A stretch of DNA of 32,492 bases from Candidatus Kuenenia hertensis (GCA_021646465.1 SOET01000044.1:1-32492), one strand, 5' to 3'. Counted from the first letter of the stretch, positions 7,934 to 16,625 are shown. Notes: generated from the sequence alone by a model not told the origin. A program made the numbers and translations.

Positions 7934-8935
7934 ATGTTAACGTACCGCAGTAAGATTTTGGGAGTTGTTCTATGTGGAGTAGCAAGCATCTGTTTCAGCT
8001 CTTCTGTTATGGCGTCAAAACAGAAAGCAGAGGCTGCTCCGGAGCAGCAACAGGAAACAGGGGAAACAAAACAAAAAGACGATTCAAAGAAAGTGGTTGC
8101 AACTATTAATGGTGAAGATATTACGCAGGCAGAGGTTGAACGTGTGCTCAACAGATTTAAGAATCAAATACCTCCCGACAGGATCGCATCAGTCGAAAAA
8201 CAGGTGCTTGAAGGTTTAGTGGCGCAGAAGTTGTTTCTGCAATTTATTAAGGAAAAAAAGATAACGGTAGGTGACGATGTATTGAATGCTGAACTGGATA
8301 AAGTTCGTGAGGATATACAAATGAATCCAGGACTGGCAGGGAAGTCGCTGGAAGAAGTATTAGAGTCACATGGCAGCACCGTTGAGGATCTAAAAAGAGA
8401 TATCATTATTTCAATGTCTTTGGAAAAATTTTTCGCTGCGGACGTCGCCGATGAAAAAGTGAGAGAATATTTTGAAAAGAATAAACAAATATATGATGGC
8501 ACTGAAGTCAAAGCCAGCCATATTTTGGTAGATACGCGTAATGCGCAGAGTGAAGAAGACTTGAAAAAGGCGAAGGCAAAGATTGACAAAATAAAATCGG
8601 AGGTAGCCGAAGGGAAAAAAGATTTTGCTAAACTTGCTGAAGAATATTCTGATTGTCCATCGGCTAAAAAAGGCGGCGATCTGGGATATTTTCAAAGGAA
8701 AGGTCAGATGGTAGAACCGTTTGCGGCAGTGGCGTTTGCTCTAAAAGTGGGAGAAGTGAGCGATGTTGTACAAACCCAGTTCGGATATCATATCATCAAG
8801 GTGACAGATATTAAACAAGGCGAGGAAGTTAATTTTGATGACTTAAAACCTGAAATTAAACTGGATATGTTAAAACAAAATGCCGACGCTTTATTGAACC
8901 GATTAAAACAGCAGGCAAAAATTGAAATCAAGTAA
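7934..8935 (+). CDS. Exported peptidyl-prolyl cis-trans isomerase, PpiC/SurA type
   Basis: The 333-residue protein has an N-terminal signal sequence (residues 1-28, hydrophobic core [14 protein letters not shown], cleavage likely near VMAS) and a short charged linker. A SurA_N-like chaperone domain follows ([19 protein letters not shown] onward). A parvulin domain spans about residues 190-290, with [30 protein letters not shown] and [10 protein letters not shown]. It should act outside the cytoplasmic membrane in folding exported proteins. AGGAG precedes ATG 7934 by 7 nt. It lies 45 nt after ilvC and is followed by a strong terminator, so it may be the last gene of that transcript or have its own promoter. 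Confidence 0.92.
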   Translation: MLTYRSKILGVVLCGVASICFSSSVMASKQKAEAAPEQQQETGETKQKDDSKKVVATINGEDITQAEVERVLNRFKNQIPPDRIASVEKQVLEGLVAQKLFLQFIKEKKITVGDDVLNAELDKVREDIQMNPGLAGKSLEEVLESHGSTVEDLKRDIIISMSLEKFFAADVADEKVREYFEKNKQIYDGTEVKASHILVDTRNAQSEEDLKKAKAKIDKIKSEVAEGKKDFAKLAEEYSDCPSAKKGGDLGYFQRKGQMVEPFAAVAFALKVGEVSDVVQTQFGYHIIKVTDIKQGEEVNFDDLKPEIKLDMLKQNADALLNRLKQQAKIEIK

Positions 8936-8980
8936 AATGAGTAAAAAGTAAAATATATTGTCAAGTATAACTTAATTTTA

Positions 8981-9028
8981 AAAAGCCCCCCTTTCCTGGA
9001 ATTAAATCATTGAAAGGGGGGCTTTTTT
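8981..9028 (+). terminator. Rho-independent terminator after the prolyl isomerase gene
   Basis: A 15-bp perfect stem, AAAAGCCCCCCTTTC (8981-8995) with its complement at 9012-9026, is followed by a T run to 9028. The loop is about 16 nt. The flanking A and T runs make it potentially bidirectional. It closes the rnfE-to-PpiC block. Confidence 0.9.
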
Positions 9029-9123
9029 ATGTTTTCATCGATTTAAAGGTTAAAGCGTAAACATAATATATGACTCTGTTGGTTACAAAAAGCCAGGTAT
9101 CTGCATTGGCGTTCGTGTATATA

Positions 9124-9838
9124 GGATTACTACAAGAAAATATATCAACTGCTTGGAGAGGCAGGTCTTCATGGGAAAGGTGATGGTCTCTATCAACATG
9201 TAAAAAAACGAATTGACCAAAAGGGATTTATAGATATGAGAGTTTATCTTGGCGAGGAGAGGATATGCAGCCGTTTGGTCGCATATTGCACACCGGAAGA
9301 GGTAGTAAACGAGCGTAGACTTAGAGCCAAAAGAGCAGCACAAAAACAAGGGAAGACCTTGTCCCGTGAATATTTAGAATGGTTAGCCTATAGCTTTTAC
9401 ATTGCCAATGCAGGGATAGAAACCTGGTCAGCGGAGATAATAGGCACCCTATACCGAATGAGGTGGCAGATAGAGTTGATATTTAAACAATGGAAGCAAT
9501 TATTCCGGATTGATGTAATAAGGGGAAGCCGTGGAGAAAGGATTCGTTGTCTGTTGTATGGTCGATTGATAATGATACATATTGTGCCCCGGATATATGC
9601 ATTGAGTGCATGGTATTGTTCTTATACGATGGACAGTGAGGTGAGTGCGGTAAAGCTGATTCAATGGTTACAAAGAAAAGGTCGTCTCTGCCAATCTATT
9701 ACAAACAATAGGCTTTCACTCCTTATGGAAGAATTGCTGAATAGTCTGTCCAAAGGGCTTTTAAAACAAAAGCGCCTGCGTAAAACAACTGCTGGATTAA
9801 TACGTAACGGCATTGGATTTTTAGAAAGTTTTTCATGA
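9124..9838 (+). pseudogene. IS4-family transposase, 5'-truncated
   Basis: About 237 residues of the C-terminal half of an IS4-type DDE transposase remain. They include RLVAYCTPEEVVNERRLRAKRAAQ, the domain with the catalytic E, and the family signature YxxRxxxExxxxxxK (YRMRWQIELIFKQWK), followed by a conserved C-terminus. In-frame similarity extends upstream of the first ATG (9236) to about 9124 (YYKKIYQLLGEAGLHGKGDGLYQHVKKR), where an in-frame TAG and loss of similarity mark the break. The N-terminal half, with the first two catalytic Asp residues, is gone, so it is inactive. The stop TGA 9836-9838 overlaps the ATG of the DruA-like pseudogene. Confidence 0.82.
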
Positions 9839-10777
9839 TGGCAGGAGATACGGGTCAAAACAAAAAGAAAGATATTTTCAGGGAGCCGAAAGGGATCAGG
9901 TCCGTTCGCTATTGTGGGCGTGACTTTACCATGGAAGAAATGAAAGTTATTTGTGGGATAGTCAAGACAAAGGAACTGGGCCGAACGGCTATTTCAGAGA
10001 AGACATGTGAACAATTTCAATGGTGAAAAGCAGATGGCAATCTAAAAGATATGAGTTGCCGTGTGGCGTTGCTCCGGATGGAAAGAGACGGCTGGTTTAA
10101 GTTACCTCCCTCTTTGAGGCCAAGCGGCAATGGCAATGGCAAACCGTACAAACACGGTAATCTGTTGAATGATAAGCAACCACTGCTCAATCTCTCAGCC
10201 GGAGAGATTCAAGATATAAGTTTGGATATAGTAAAAACCCCGAAAGAATCCCGTATATGGAATGAAATGATTCATCGTTGGCATTATTTAGGATATAAAA
10301 GATTGGTAGGTTCCCAACTCTGCTATCTGATAAATAGTTGTTACGGCATACTTGGGGCATTAGGTTTTGGCGCATCAGCGTGGAATGTGCAAGCAAAAGA
10401 GGACTTTATCGGTTGGAGTCGTCAAATTCGGGAACAAAATCTCCATCTGATAGTGAATAATTGCTGATTTTTGATTTTGCCGTGGATAAAATCAAGGAAT
10501 CTTGCATCAAGGGTATTGGGCTTGGTTGGGAAAAAACTTCCAAACGATTGGGAACAACGTTACCAATATCGGCCTGTAATGTTAGAGACGTTTGTAGAAA
10601 AAACACGTTTCAAGGGTACTTGCTATAAGGCGGCAAATTGGATTTCCATAGGTGAAACGAAGGAAGGGGGAAATTGGGAGACTATTCCAAACTTTACGAA
10701 AATGTAAAACTAATAATGGTATAACCCTGTGCAAAGAATTCCGTTCAGTATTACAACAACTACCAATAAGTTCTTAG
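9835..10777 (+). pseudogene. DruA (DUF4338)-like protein, broken by stops and frameshifts
   Basis: The frame reads IRSVRYCGRDFTMEEMKVICGIV…CEQFQW, then TGA at 10024, then continues in the same frame KADGNLKDMSCRVALLRMERDGWFKLPP. It goes on through RWHYLGYKRLVGSQLCYLI and GALGFGASAWNVQAKEDFIGWSRQIREQNLHLIVNNC, then TGA at 10465, then FLILPWIKSRNLASRVLGLV, and ends near GETKEGG. After that, shifted frames still read DYSKLYENVKLIMV and LCKEFRSVLQQLPISS up to TAG 10775-10777. Both TGAs probably replace an Arg codon (CGA). DUF4338 proteins are annotated as DruA of Druantia defence systems but also occur alone near transposons. Intact length would be about 310 residues. The N-terminal ATGATG overlaps the transposase stop. 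Confidence 0.72.
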
Positions 10778-10948
10778 CATATGGGGAAGTTTTGAATCTC
10801 CATTTTGAAAAATTAATGTCTTTACTTTTGCTTTGCTTCAACGACTCGTTTTTTGCCTAAAGTTAGGTTGATGCGAATGGGGCACGCCTTGCCACTGCAA
10901 GAAAAAATATTTTCTTCTGTTATATAACAGGTGCCACGGGGGTGGCTG
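10778..10948. other. Intergenic stretch between DruA relic and MITE
   Basis: No gene is seen. Two short palindromes occur: TGTTATATAACA (about 10918-10929) and GCCACGGGGGTGGC just before the MITE. They may be part of degraded mobile DNA. Confidence 0.3.
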
Positions 10949-11099
10949 TATAGTCAAACAAATCTGGTTTTCGAATATTTATATTGGCATTAGCATTTTT
11001 ATGCTTCGGCTCCGCTCAGCAAGACGCCTCTGTTGAGCGGAGTCGGAGGGTTATATTAAACCTATTTAATGTTTCGAAAACCAGATTTATTTGACTATA
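10949..11099. mobile_element. MITE-like element with 27-bp terminal inverted repeats
   Basis: The ends (10949-10975 and 11073-11099) are inverted copies of each other with one mismatch, beginning TATAGTCAAA and reading in through AATCTGGTTTTCGAA. The 97-bp interior has no open frame. It contains a further stem, 11004-11018 against 11034-11048 (13 of 15 pairs). Ends with a TA next to the inverted repeat fit a non-autonomous relative of an IS630/Tc1-type element, which duplicates TA. That family assignment is inference. Confidence 0.7.
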
Positions 11100-11127
11100 A
11101 AAATGAGCAGCAACTATTCATTCTGTT

Positions 11128-12384
11128 TTATGATTTACCCTGATGTGGGTTGAATAGTTGCGAGAGTTTTAATCGTGTCATGTTGAGTGCTGTGTTTGCG
11201 GCAAAATGTTTGTTGGAAATTCTTGCTCCATGAAACCGGCATTTTTTTACTTCGGTAAAATTATCTCCCGCAATTGCAATGTAGACAAGCCCTACAGGTT
11301 TTTGATCGGAGCCTCCTCCCGGACCTGCAATGCCGGTAATTCCAATGCCGATGGTTGCCCCTGATATCTTTCTGATTCCCTTTGCCATTGATTTCGCCAC
11401 TTGTTCACTCACTGCTCCATGTATTTTGATATAGTCTTCTGGTACGTGCAAAATATTTATCTTTGCTTTGTTGCTATATGCGACGATTCCTTCCAGAAAA
11501 TAATCGGATATACCGGGAATATTGGTGAACTTGTCTGAGACGAGTCCTCCGGTACATGATTCTGCAACTGCGATTGTAGCATTCTTTTCTTTTAAGAGTT
11601 CGAAAACTGCATGTTCGAGGCTTGTGTCATCTGTTCCAAAAATCGCCTGTCCAAGTATTTTACGTAGGGTTTTTTCTGCGGTATCCAGCGACTGCAAGGC
11701 ATCTTCTTTTATAAGGGAAGAGGTTGATACATTTACCGTAACAATGCCATCATGAACTAATGTCATTGTCTTTATTGAATTCCTATGAATATCACATTCT
11801 TTAATTAATTTGTTTATTTCAAATTCAGGCATTCCAAATGTATGGAATTGTCTTGTTACAATGCGATATTCTTCTGCCAAATGCTGTGCCTTGTATATTT
11901 TTAAATACGAGCTGAGTATTTGGTGCATTTCTCTTGGAACGCCGGGGAGGCATACGAGATCGGTTTGCTCATGTTTAAGGGCAAAACCGATTGCGGTACC
12001 ATGTTCATTGGGGATAACAAGCGCACCTGCGGGAATGGATTTTAGTTTCATTGCGCTTTCGTGCAGTGTATCGGCGCATTGAGGTATGTTTGCATAAGGT
12101 TCACTGCTGGGTATTAATGGCATGTTAAAGAGATGCGATACGGTTTCGCGTGTGATATCATTTTCTGTGGGGCCGAGGCCACCGGTTGTAATAATCAGTT
12201 GCACACGTTCCTTTGCGATATTGAGCGCAGACTTTAGTAATTCGGCATCGTCCCGGACGGAGGTGGTAAAAAGGACATGAATGCCGTTTTTTGTTAATGT
12301 TTCTGCAATATACGCAGTATTCGTATCTACTATTTGTCCGAGAACAATTTCCGTGCCTATGGTAATGATTTCCGCGGTAGTCAT
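11128..12384 (-). CDS. cinA: CinA family protein (competence/damage-inducible; NMN deamidase-type C-terminal domain)
   Basis: The 418-residue protein has two domains. The N-terminal MoaB/MogA-like domain (about 1-170) shows EIITIGTEIVLGQIVDTNTAYIAE and TTGGLGPTENDITRETV, and belongs to the COG1058 pyrophosphatase type. The C-terminal CinA domain (about 255-410) has AVAESCTGGLVSDKFTNIPG and GIGITGIAGPGGGSDQKPVGLVYIAI, typical of nicotinamide-mononucleotide deamidases (PncC). Together these recycle or hydrolyse NMN/ADP-ribose-type metabolites. Length is normal (about 415). It is the third gene of a minus-strand run uvrC-hypothetical-cinA, starting 46 nt after the preceding stop. Confidence 0.95.
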   Translation of the reverse strand: MTTAEIITIGTEIVLGQIVDTNTAYIAETLTKNGIHVLFTTSVRDDAELLKSALNIAKERVQLIITTGGLGPTENDITRETVSHLFNMPLIPSSEPYANIPQCADTLHESAMKLKSIPAGALVIPNEHGTAIGFALKHEQTDLVCLPGVPREMHQILSSYLKIYKAQHLAEEYRIVTRQFHTFGMPEFEINKLIKECDIHRNSIKTMTLVHDGIVTVNVSTSSLIKEDALQSLDTAEKTLRKILGQAIFGTDDTSLEHAVFELLKEKNATIAVAESCTGGLVSDKFTNIPGISDYFLEGIVAYSNKAKINILHVPEDYIKIHGAVSEQVAKSMAKGIRKISGATIGIGITGIAGPGGGSDQKPVGLVYIAIAGDNFTEVKKCRFHGARISNKHFAANTALNMTRLKLSQLFNPHQGKS

Positions 12385-12430
12385 GTAACGCCTTTATATA
12401 AATAAATGGTTATTGAATTAACTTCACATT

Positions 12431-13015
12431 TTATTTAACACCTGCCGGTTTTGGTATGGTATATAATTTCCTATTTTCATCTTTCGCGAATGCCAGAAAA
12501 AATAAATGAGAATTCAGAAATGCCGTACTCCAGGACATGAAATCAAAATATAAATTATCAATACCGCATTTTTTATCATCATAGATCCGTAATACCTGTA
12601 AACGTTCATCCAGGTAAATCATATTGGAAAACAATCCCAGAGACGCCGACATAGAATTCGGATTTTCTTTTGTATAATAAAGAGATTTTAAAACAACGTC
12701 TATTTCCTTTCTCCCGCCTTCGAGGCACTCTTCTGCAAATTTTGCCTCATCTCCGGAAATAGTATTTCCATTGATTACCATTTCATAAAGTATTCTTTTT
12801 GTTTCCAACATTATATCTTCCAATTGTTGTGCTAATAGAAGGAATTCTTCATATTTTAGAGGTATTTTTCTATCATACCAGTACGATGGATTTTTGAAGG
12901 GAAATGTTTCCGTTTCCGTTTTTTCTGAAAAAGCAATAGAGGTATACAAAAACAGAACAAACATTATTGCGCTTATTATTATTTTTTGGTTTTTCATTAT
13001 TTCTTTAAATCTCAT
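12431..13015 (-). CDS. Exported protein of unknown function
   Basis: The 194-residue protein is not recognised. It has a basic N-terminus and a hydrophobic segment (about 11-30, IIISAIMFVLFLYTSIAFS) that looks like a Sec signal peptide, so the mature part should be outside the cytoplasmic membrane. The rest is helical, with two cysteines (in EECLEGG and KKCGIDN) that could form a disulfide. The start ATG overlaps the uvrC stop as ATGA, with GGAGA just upstream, so it is probably translated by coupling to uvrC. Nothing in the sequence links it functionally to DNA repair. Confidence 0.8.
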   Translation of the reverse strand: MRFKEIMKNQKIIISAIMFVLFLYTSIAFSEKTETETFPFKNPSYWYDRKIPLKYEEFLLLAQQLEDIMLETKRILYEMVINGNTISGDEAKFAEECLEGGRKEIDVVLKSLYYTKENPNSMSASLGLFSNMIYLDERLQVLRIYDDKKCGIDNLYFDFMSWSTAFLNSHLFFLAFAKDENRKLYTIPKPAGVK

Positions 13016-14847
13016 TTCTCCATGTGCTCTCTATGAAAATGATGATAAATGTCGTTTGCCAGTTTTGTCGGTAACTTGCCAATTTCTGTTAATTGTTCTA
13101 TTGTTGCATTTCGGATACCTTCAATACTTCCAAAGCATTTCATCATTGCCTTTTTTCTAATAATACCGACACCCGGGATTTCATCGAGGGGCGATTGGTA
13201 GTATTCTTTATCACGAAGTTTTCTGTGATACGTAATGGCAAACCGGTGTGCTTCATCACGGATTTTAGCAAGGAACAGGTGGACGGGGGATGAAGGAGGA
13301 AGGAGTATCGGATTCGGTATATTGGGTGTATGGACTTGTTCTCCCTGTTTTTCTTTCGAAATGCCTTTTTTCCCTCTGTCTTTTGACAATGCAAGAAGAT
13401 CTGCATTGCTTATTGCGAGTTCTTCAAATACTTTGAGTGCCACTCCCAATTGTCCCTTTCCACCGTCTACCATAATGAGGTCTGGTAAATCTCCCTCCTC
13501 AACGGCTTTTTTGTATCTTCGTAATAATACTTCATGCATCATGGCATAATCATCGATTTGTTCCACTGTTTTTATCCTGAAACGTTTATATTTTGATTTG
13601 TTTGGTTTACCGCATTCAAATGTCACCATTGATCCTACCGCCTGTTTGCCAAAAATGTTGGAGATATCAAAACATTCTATGCGTTCAGGCAGATTTTTCA
13701 GGCCGATAGTATTTTTCAATGCCTGTAAAGTATGTGAATAATTGTCTTCGTGTGTTTGTGATACCTTGTAGGCGTTCATTGCATTTTTTTGGGCCATTTC
13801 GATAAGCCGTAATTTATCGCCGCGCCTGGGGCATAATACGGAAACCTTTTTCCTCTTTCTTTCCGTAAGCCACTCTTCAAGCAAAGCAGCATCAGGAGAA
13901 TCCACCGGAATAATGACTTCTGAAGGTATGAATCGTGTTTGGCTGTAAAATTGATTTAAAAATGACCGAAATACCTCTTCGGTTGTATTATGGTTCATTG
14001 CCAGCCGGTAGGAGGCAAGGTCTTCCATATTGCCAGAGCGAATAAACATTACTTCAATATACATTTCATCATTCATAATGTAATAGCCAAATACGTCACG
14101 GTCGATAAACGTAAGAGAATTGATCCTCTGTTTCTCAACTGTTTCTTCGATGGACCGAATACGGTCCCGCAATTTTGCAGCCTTTTCGTATTTCATCTGT
14201 TTCGATTCTTCATACATTTGTTTCCGGAGAATATCGATAAGGTCTTCCTGTTTGCCTTTTAAGATAAGGATTACCTGTTCTATCAATGATTTGTATGATG
14301 CAACGTCTATAAGGTCACAACAAGGCCCGAGGCACTTATGAATTTGATAATACAGACAAGGCTTTGTCCTGTTTTTAAATGCGCTATCCTTGCATTTTCT
14401 GATAGGTATCGTGTCGTTAATGTATCGCAATGTTTCTCTGACTGCACTGGCTGACGCATAGGGGCCGAAGTACATTGCGCCGTCATCTTCTATTTGACGA
14501 ACGACCTTTGGATACGGAAATCTCTTTTTGGTTTCCAGCTTGATACAGAGGAAATTTTTGTCGTCACGTAAATTAATATTAAACCTGGGTTTAAATTGTT
14601 TTATGAAATTATTCTCAAGGATAAGGGCTTCTTTTTCAGTATCCGTAAGCACGAAGTCGATATCAACCACGCGCTTTATCAGGTATTCCGTGTAAAGCCT
14701 GCCATCAGTTCCTTTCTGGAAATAACTTTTAACGCGATTTTTGAGATTCTTTGCCTTGCCCACGTAAATTACCTTATGTTTTGCGTCTTTCATAAGGTAA
14801 ACGCCGGGAGATACTGGTAGATTTTTTAATTTTAGTGATAAATTCAT
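13012..14847 (-). CDS. uvrC: Excinuclease ABC subunit C
   Basis: The 611-residue protein makes both incisions in nucleotide excision repair, acting with UvrA and UvrB (not in the window). The GIY-YIG nuclease domain is at the N-terminus (SPGVYLMKDAKHKVIYVGKAKNLKNRV). A cysteine cluster follows (CKDSAFKNRTKPCLYYQIHKCLGPCCD), then the UVR domain that binds UvrB (RKQMYEESKQMKYEKAAKLRDRI). The RNase H-like C-terminal nuclease (RIECFDISNIFGKQAVGSMV, DLIMVDGGKGQL, DEAHRFAITYHR) is followed by a helix-hairpin-helix (IPGVGIIRKKAMMKCFGS). ATG 14847 is preferred over a TTG at 14895, because the TTG lies inside the -35 region of the divergent murQ promoter and adds residues not typical of the family. 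Confidence 0.97.
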   Translation of the reverse strand: MNLSLKLKNLPVSPGVYLMKDAKHKVIYVGKAKNLKNRVKSYFQKGTDGRLYTEYLIKRVVDIDFVLTDTEKEALILENNFIKQFKPRFNINLRDDKNFLCIKLETKKRFPYPKVVRQIEDDGAMYFGPYASASAVRETLRYINDTIPIRKCKDSAFKNRTKPCLYYQIHKCLGPCCDLIDVASYKSLIEQVILILKGKQEDLIDILRKQMYEESKQMKYEKAAKLRDRIRSIEETVEKQRINSLTFIDRDVFGYYIMNDEMYIEVMFIRSGNMEDLASYRLAMNHNTTEEVFRSFLNQFYSQTRFIPSEVIIPVDSPDAALLEEWLTERKRKKVSVLCPRRGDKLRLIEMAQKNAMNAYKVSQTHEDNYSHTLQALKNTIGLKNLPERIECFDISNIFGKQAVGSMVTFECGKPNKSKYKRFRIKTVEQIDDYAMMHEVLLRRYKKAVEEGDLPDLIMVDGGKGQLGVALKVFEELAISNADLLALSKDRGKKGISKEKQGEQVHTPNIPNPILLPPSSPVHLFLAKIRDEAHRFAITYHRKLRDKEYYQSPLDEIPGVGIIRKKAMMKCFGSIEGIRNATIEQLTEIGKLPTKLANDIYHHFHREHMEK

Positions 14848-14888
14848 ATCATAATTTATAACAGCTGCAACACGTTTTGTAAATGTCT

Positions 14889-14917
14889 TTGACAATTAAC
14901 GGCATCGATGCTATATT
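14889..14917 (+). promoter_or_regulatory. Sigma-70-type promoter for murQ
   Basis: TTGACA (14889-14894), a 17-nt spacer and TATATT (14912-14917) make a near-consensus promoter. The predicted start is about 14924, leaving a leader of about 105 nt before murQ. It lies in the divergent gap between uvrC and murQ. Confidence 0.7.
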
Positions 14918-15028
14918 TTAGAGTTCATGTCACAATATGCCCGAACTAACATCCACAGGGGCAGTTATGATAAATAATCTTGTGCTTTATATTTATAACA
15001 TTTATAGCGGATACCACGAGAACATACC

Positions 15029-15934
15029 ATGAATACAAAAGATCGATCACTACTACTGACAGAACAGAGAAATCCCAATTCAACAGATATAGACAAAAAA
15101 TCAACGTTAGAAATTCTGGATATTATTAACGCAGAGGATGCAAAGGTATTTGCCGCTGTATATAAAGAGCGTGAAAATATTGCAAAGGCTGTAGATATGA
15201 TAGTTGATGTCTTTATGAAGGGAAATGGGCGTTTGTTTTATATAGGCTCTGGAACCAGTGGCAGGCTTGGTATACTGGACGCTTCCGAGTGTCCGCCAAC
15301 ATTTAGCACAGATCCCAGTATGATTGTAGGGATTATTGCTGGGGGAGAAAAGGCCGTATTTCAATCTGTGGAAGGGGCGGAAGATTTCCCAGAAGACGGG
15401 GCAAAGGATATTCAGCAAAGAGAGATAAACCATCGTGATATTGTTGTTGGTATTTCTACCGGCGGTACGACTCCTTACGTTACGGGAGCATTATTTGAAG
15501 CAAAAAAGCGGAATGCGAAAACGGTGTTTATCTGCTGTAATCCTGAGACGACGCCAAATTTTGATATCGATGTTATTATCAGGCCGATTGTGGGCCAAGA
15601 GGTAATAACCGGTTCTACCCGTATGAAGGCGGGTACCGCGACAAAGCTCGTGCTAAATATGCTGACAACCACTTCAATGATTAAAATTGGCAAGGTTTAT
15701 GAGAACCTTATGGTCGATTTAAAGGCTATGAACGCAAAGCTTACCGACCGCGCCGAGCGTATTATCATGACATCAACAGGAATTGGGCGTGATGAAGCGA
15801 AAAAACTGTTGCAGGCGGCGTATGGCAATGCAAAGGCTGCCATAGTTATGCAGAAAATGGGGGTTGATTTTTCAGAAGCGAAAAAACGCCTTGACGCAAA
15901 CAACGGATTTGTAAGGGCGGTTCTCAAGGAATAG
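15029..15934 (+). CDS. murQ: N-acetylmuramic acid 6-phosphate etherase
   Basis: The 301-residue enzyme cleaves the lactyl ether of MurNAc-6-phosphate to GlcNAc-6-phosphate and D-lactate, a step in recovering cell-wall amino sugars. It has the N-terminal EQRNPNSTDIDKKSTLEILDIIN segment and the SIS domain with GNGRLFYIGSGTSGRLGILDASECPPTF, GISTGGTTPYVTGAL and the signature VITGSTRMKAGTATKLVLNML. A C-terminal helical part carries TGIGRDEAKKLLQAAYGNAKAAIVM. Length is standard for MurQ (about 300). It is monocistronic, with a good promoter upstream and a stem-loop 20 nt downstream. The upstream ribosome-binding site is weak. Confidence 0.96.
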   Translation: MNTKDRSLLLTEQRNPNSTDIDKKSTLEILDIINAEDAKVFAAVYKERENIAKAVDMIVDVFMKGNGRLFYIGSGTSGRLGILDASECPPTFSTDPSMIVGIIAGGEKAVFQSVEGAEDFPEDGAKDIQQREINHRDIVVGISTGGTTPYVTGALFEAKKRNAKTVFICCNPETTPNFDIDVIIRPIVGQEVITGSTRMKAGTATKLVLNMLTTTSMIKIGKVYENLMVDLKAMNAKLTDRAERIIMTSTGIGRDEAKKLLQAAYGNAKAAIVMQKMGVDFSEAKKRLDANNGFVRAVLKE

Positions 15935-15956
15935 GCACATCTTTATAACACTTGCT

Positions 15957-15979
15957 GGTTCAGGTCTATGACCTGAACC
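15957..15979. terminator. Perfect stem-loop after murQ (terminator-like or REP-like)
   Basis: GGTTCAGGTC-TAT-GACCTGAACC is a 10-bp perfect stem with a 3-nt loop, 22 nt after the murQ stop. The following CTGTGTTTTAT has only a short T run, so intrinsic termination is possible but not certain. It also lies just beyond the end of the small minus-strand frame at 15987, so it could serve convergent transcripts. Confidence 0.5.
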
Positions 15980-15986
15980 CTGTGTT

Positions 15987-16142
15987 TTATATGGTCAATT
16001 TTACACCATCGGTTACACCTGAACGTTCATTCAAAAAACTCATGGGATCATGTTGCAAAACGCTATCCAGACTGAGGGATATCTTATACCATCCTTTATT
16101 TTCTTTTGCATTTTTTCGCCAATATTCATGTCTTTTCATCAT
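15987..16142 (-). CDS. Possible small protein of 51 residues
   Basis: A minus-strand frame from ATG 16142 to TAA encodes MMKRHEYWRKNAKENKGWYK… ending in NERSGVTDGVKLTI. It is basic and mixed in composition, rich in Trp, Tyr and charged residues like real protein rather than antisense noise. AGGA directly precedes the tandem ATGs. It is not recognised. It could be a genuine small gene or the end of a longer lost gene, since the frame is closed by a stop about 12 codons upstream of the first ATG. The opposing 76-residue plus-strand frame is rich in Phe, Cys and Ser and looks like its shadow. Confidence 0.35.
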   Translation of the reverse strand: MMKRHEYWRKNAKENKGWYKISLSLDSVLQHDPMSFLNERSGVTDGVKLTI

Positions 16143-16382
16143 TCCTGCATCCGAAAAATTAGGGGCTGTTTTAAAGCTTTAAAATTTACAAACAATGGTC
16201 TAAAGAAACAAGCTTACTTATGAAATCTTTATCGAAGAAAAATACTCTAAGAATATAAACGTAACCCTCTGCCAGGCCTTTTTTTGAAAGATAAATATTT
16301 TTTCTCAATATTGAATGAAGCAATTGCTATTTCTATTTGTTGGAAAAACATAAAATAGTCATTATATTACAAAAGAATTTGT
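16143..16382. other. AT-rich intergenic stretch, no gene seen
   Basis: This region between the possible small gene and the BrnA-like antitoxin is very AT-rich and has no credible frame or strong hairpin. Confidence 0.3.
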
Positions 16383-16625
16383 TTACATATGATGTTCAGC
16401 ATATACATCAAGTAAATGACGAATCATTTTTTGATAATGAGTTTTATGTTTTTTTGCTTCTTTTTTAAAAAAATCAATGCTGGTCTTACTCAGTGTAATG
16501 GTAACTTTGACATTCTCTTCTTTTAGAACGAGTTCCTCTGGTAGTGGTAAAAAATCGTCGATAATACGAATCTCTCCCAATGGTTCATCTGTATATTTGG
16601 TTTTATTTTTTGTTTTTGTTGTCAT
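16383..16625 (-). CDS. BrnA-type / ribbon-helix-helix antitoxin
   Basis: The 80-residue protein starts at the ATG inside the last codons of the BrnT-like toxin. It has a charged N-terminus, a middle segment DEPLGEIRIIDDFLPLPEEL and a C-terminal ribbon-helix-helix pattern (VKVTITLSKTSIDFFKKEAKKHKTHYQKMIRHLLDVYAEHH). Such CopG/BrnA-like proteins bind their own operator and neutralise BrnT, an RNase. A longer upstream frame (to 16748) exists but belongs to the shadow of brnT. The toxin-first order and short overlap match brnT-brnA loci. No separate promoter is evident. Confidence 0.75.
   Translation of the reverse strand: MTTKTKNKTKYTDEPLGEIRIIDDFLPLPEELVLKEENVKVTITLSKTSIDFFKKEAKKHKTHYQKMIRHLLDVYAEHHM

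Noticed and set aside
8164-8589. 141-residue antisense frame within the prolyl isomerase gene
   Set aside because: Ser/Phe-rich low-complexity translation, opposite to a gene with clear SurA/PpiC motifs; a shadow frame.
9061-9123. Continuation of the IS4 transposase upstream of 9124
   Set aside because: An in-frame TAG and loss of recognisable similarity mark the truncation point; a short GYKKPG-like read in another frame is too weak to call.
9835-10777. Complete Druantia defence system
   Set aside because: Only a broken DUF4338 gene is present; no large helicase (DruE) or other Druantia components are nearby.
15952-16182. 76-residue plus-strand frame after murQ
   Set aside because: Rich in Phe/Cys/Ser, contains the murQ stem-loop, and is the complement of a more protein-like minus-strand frame.
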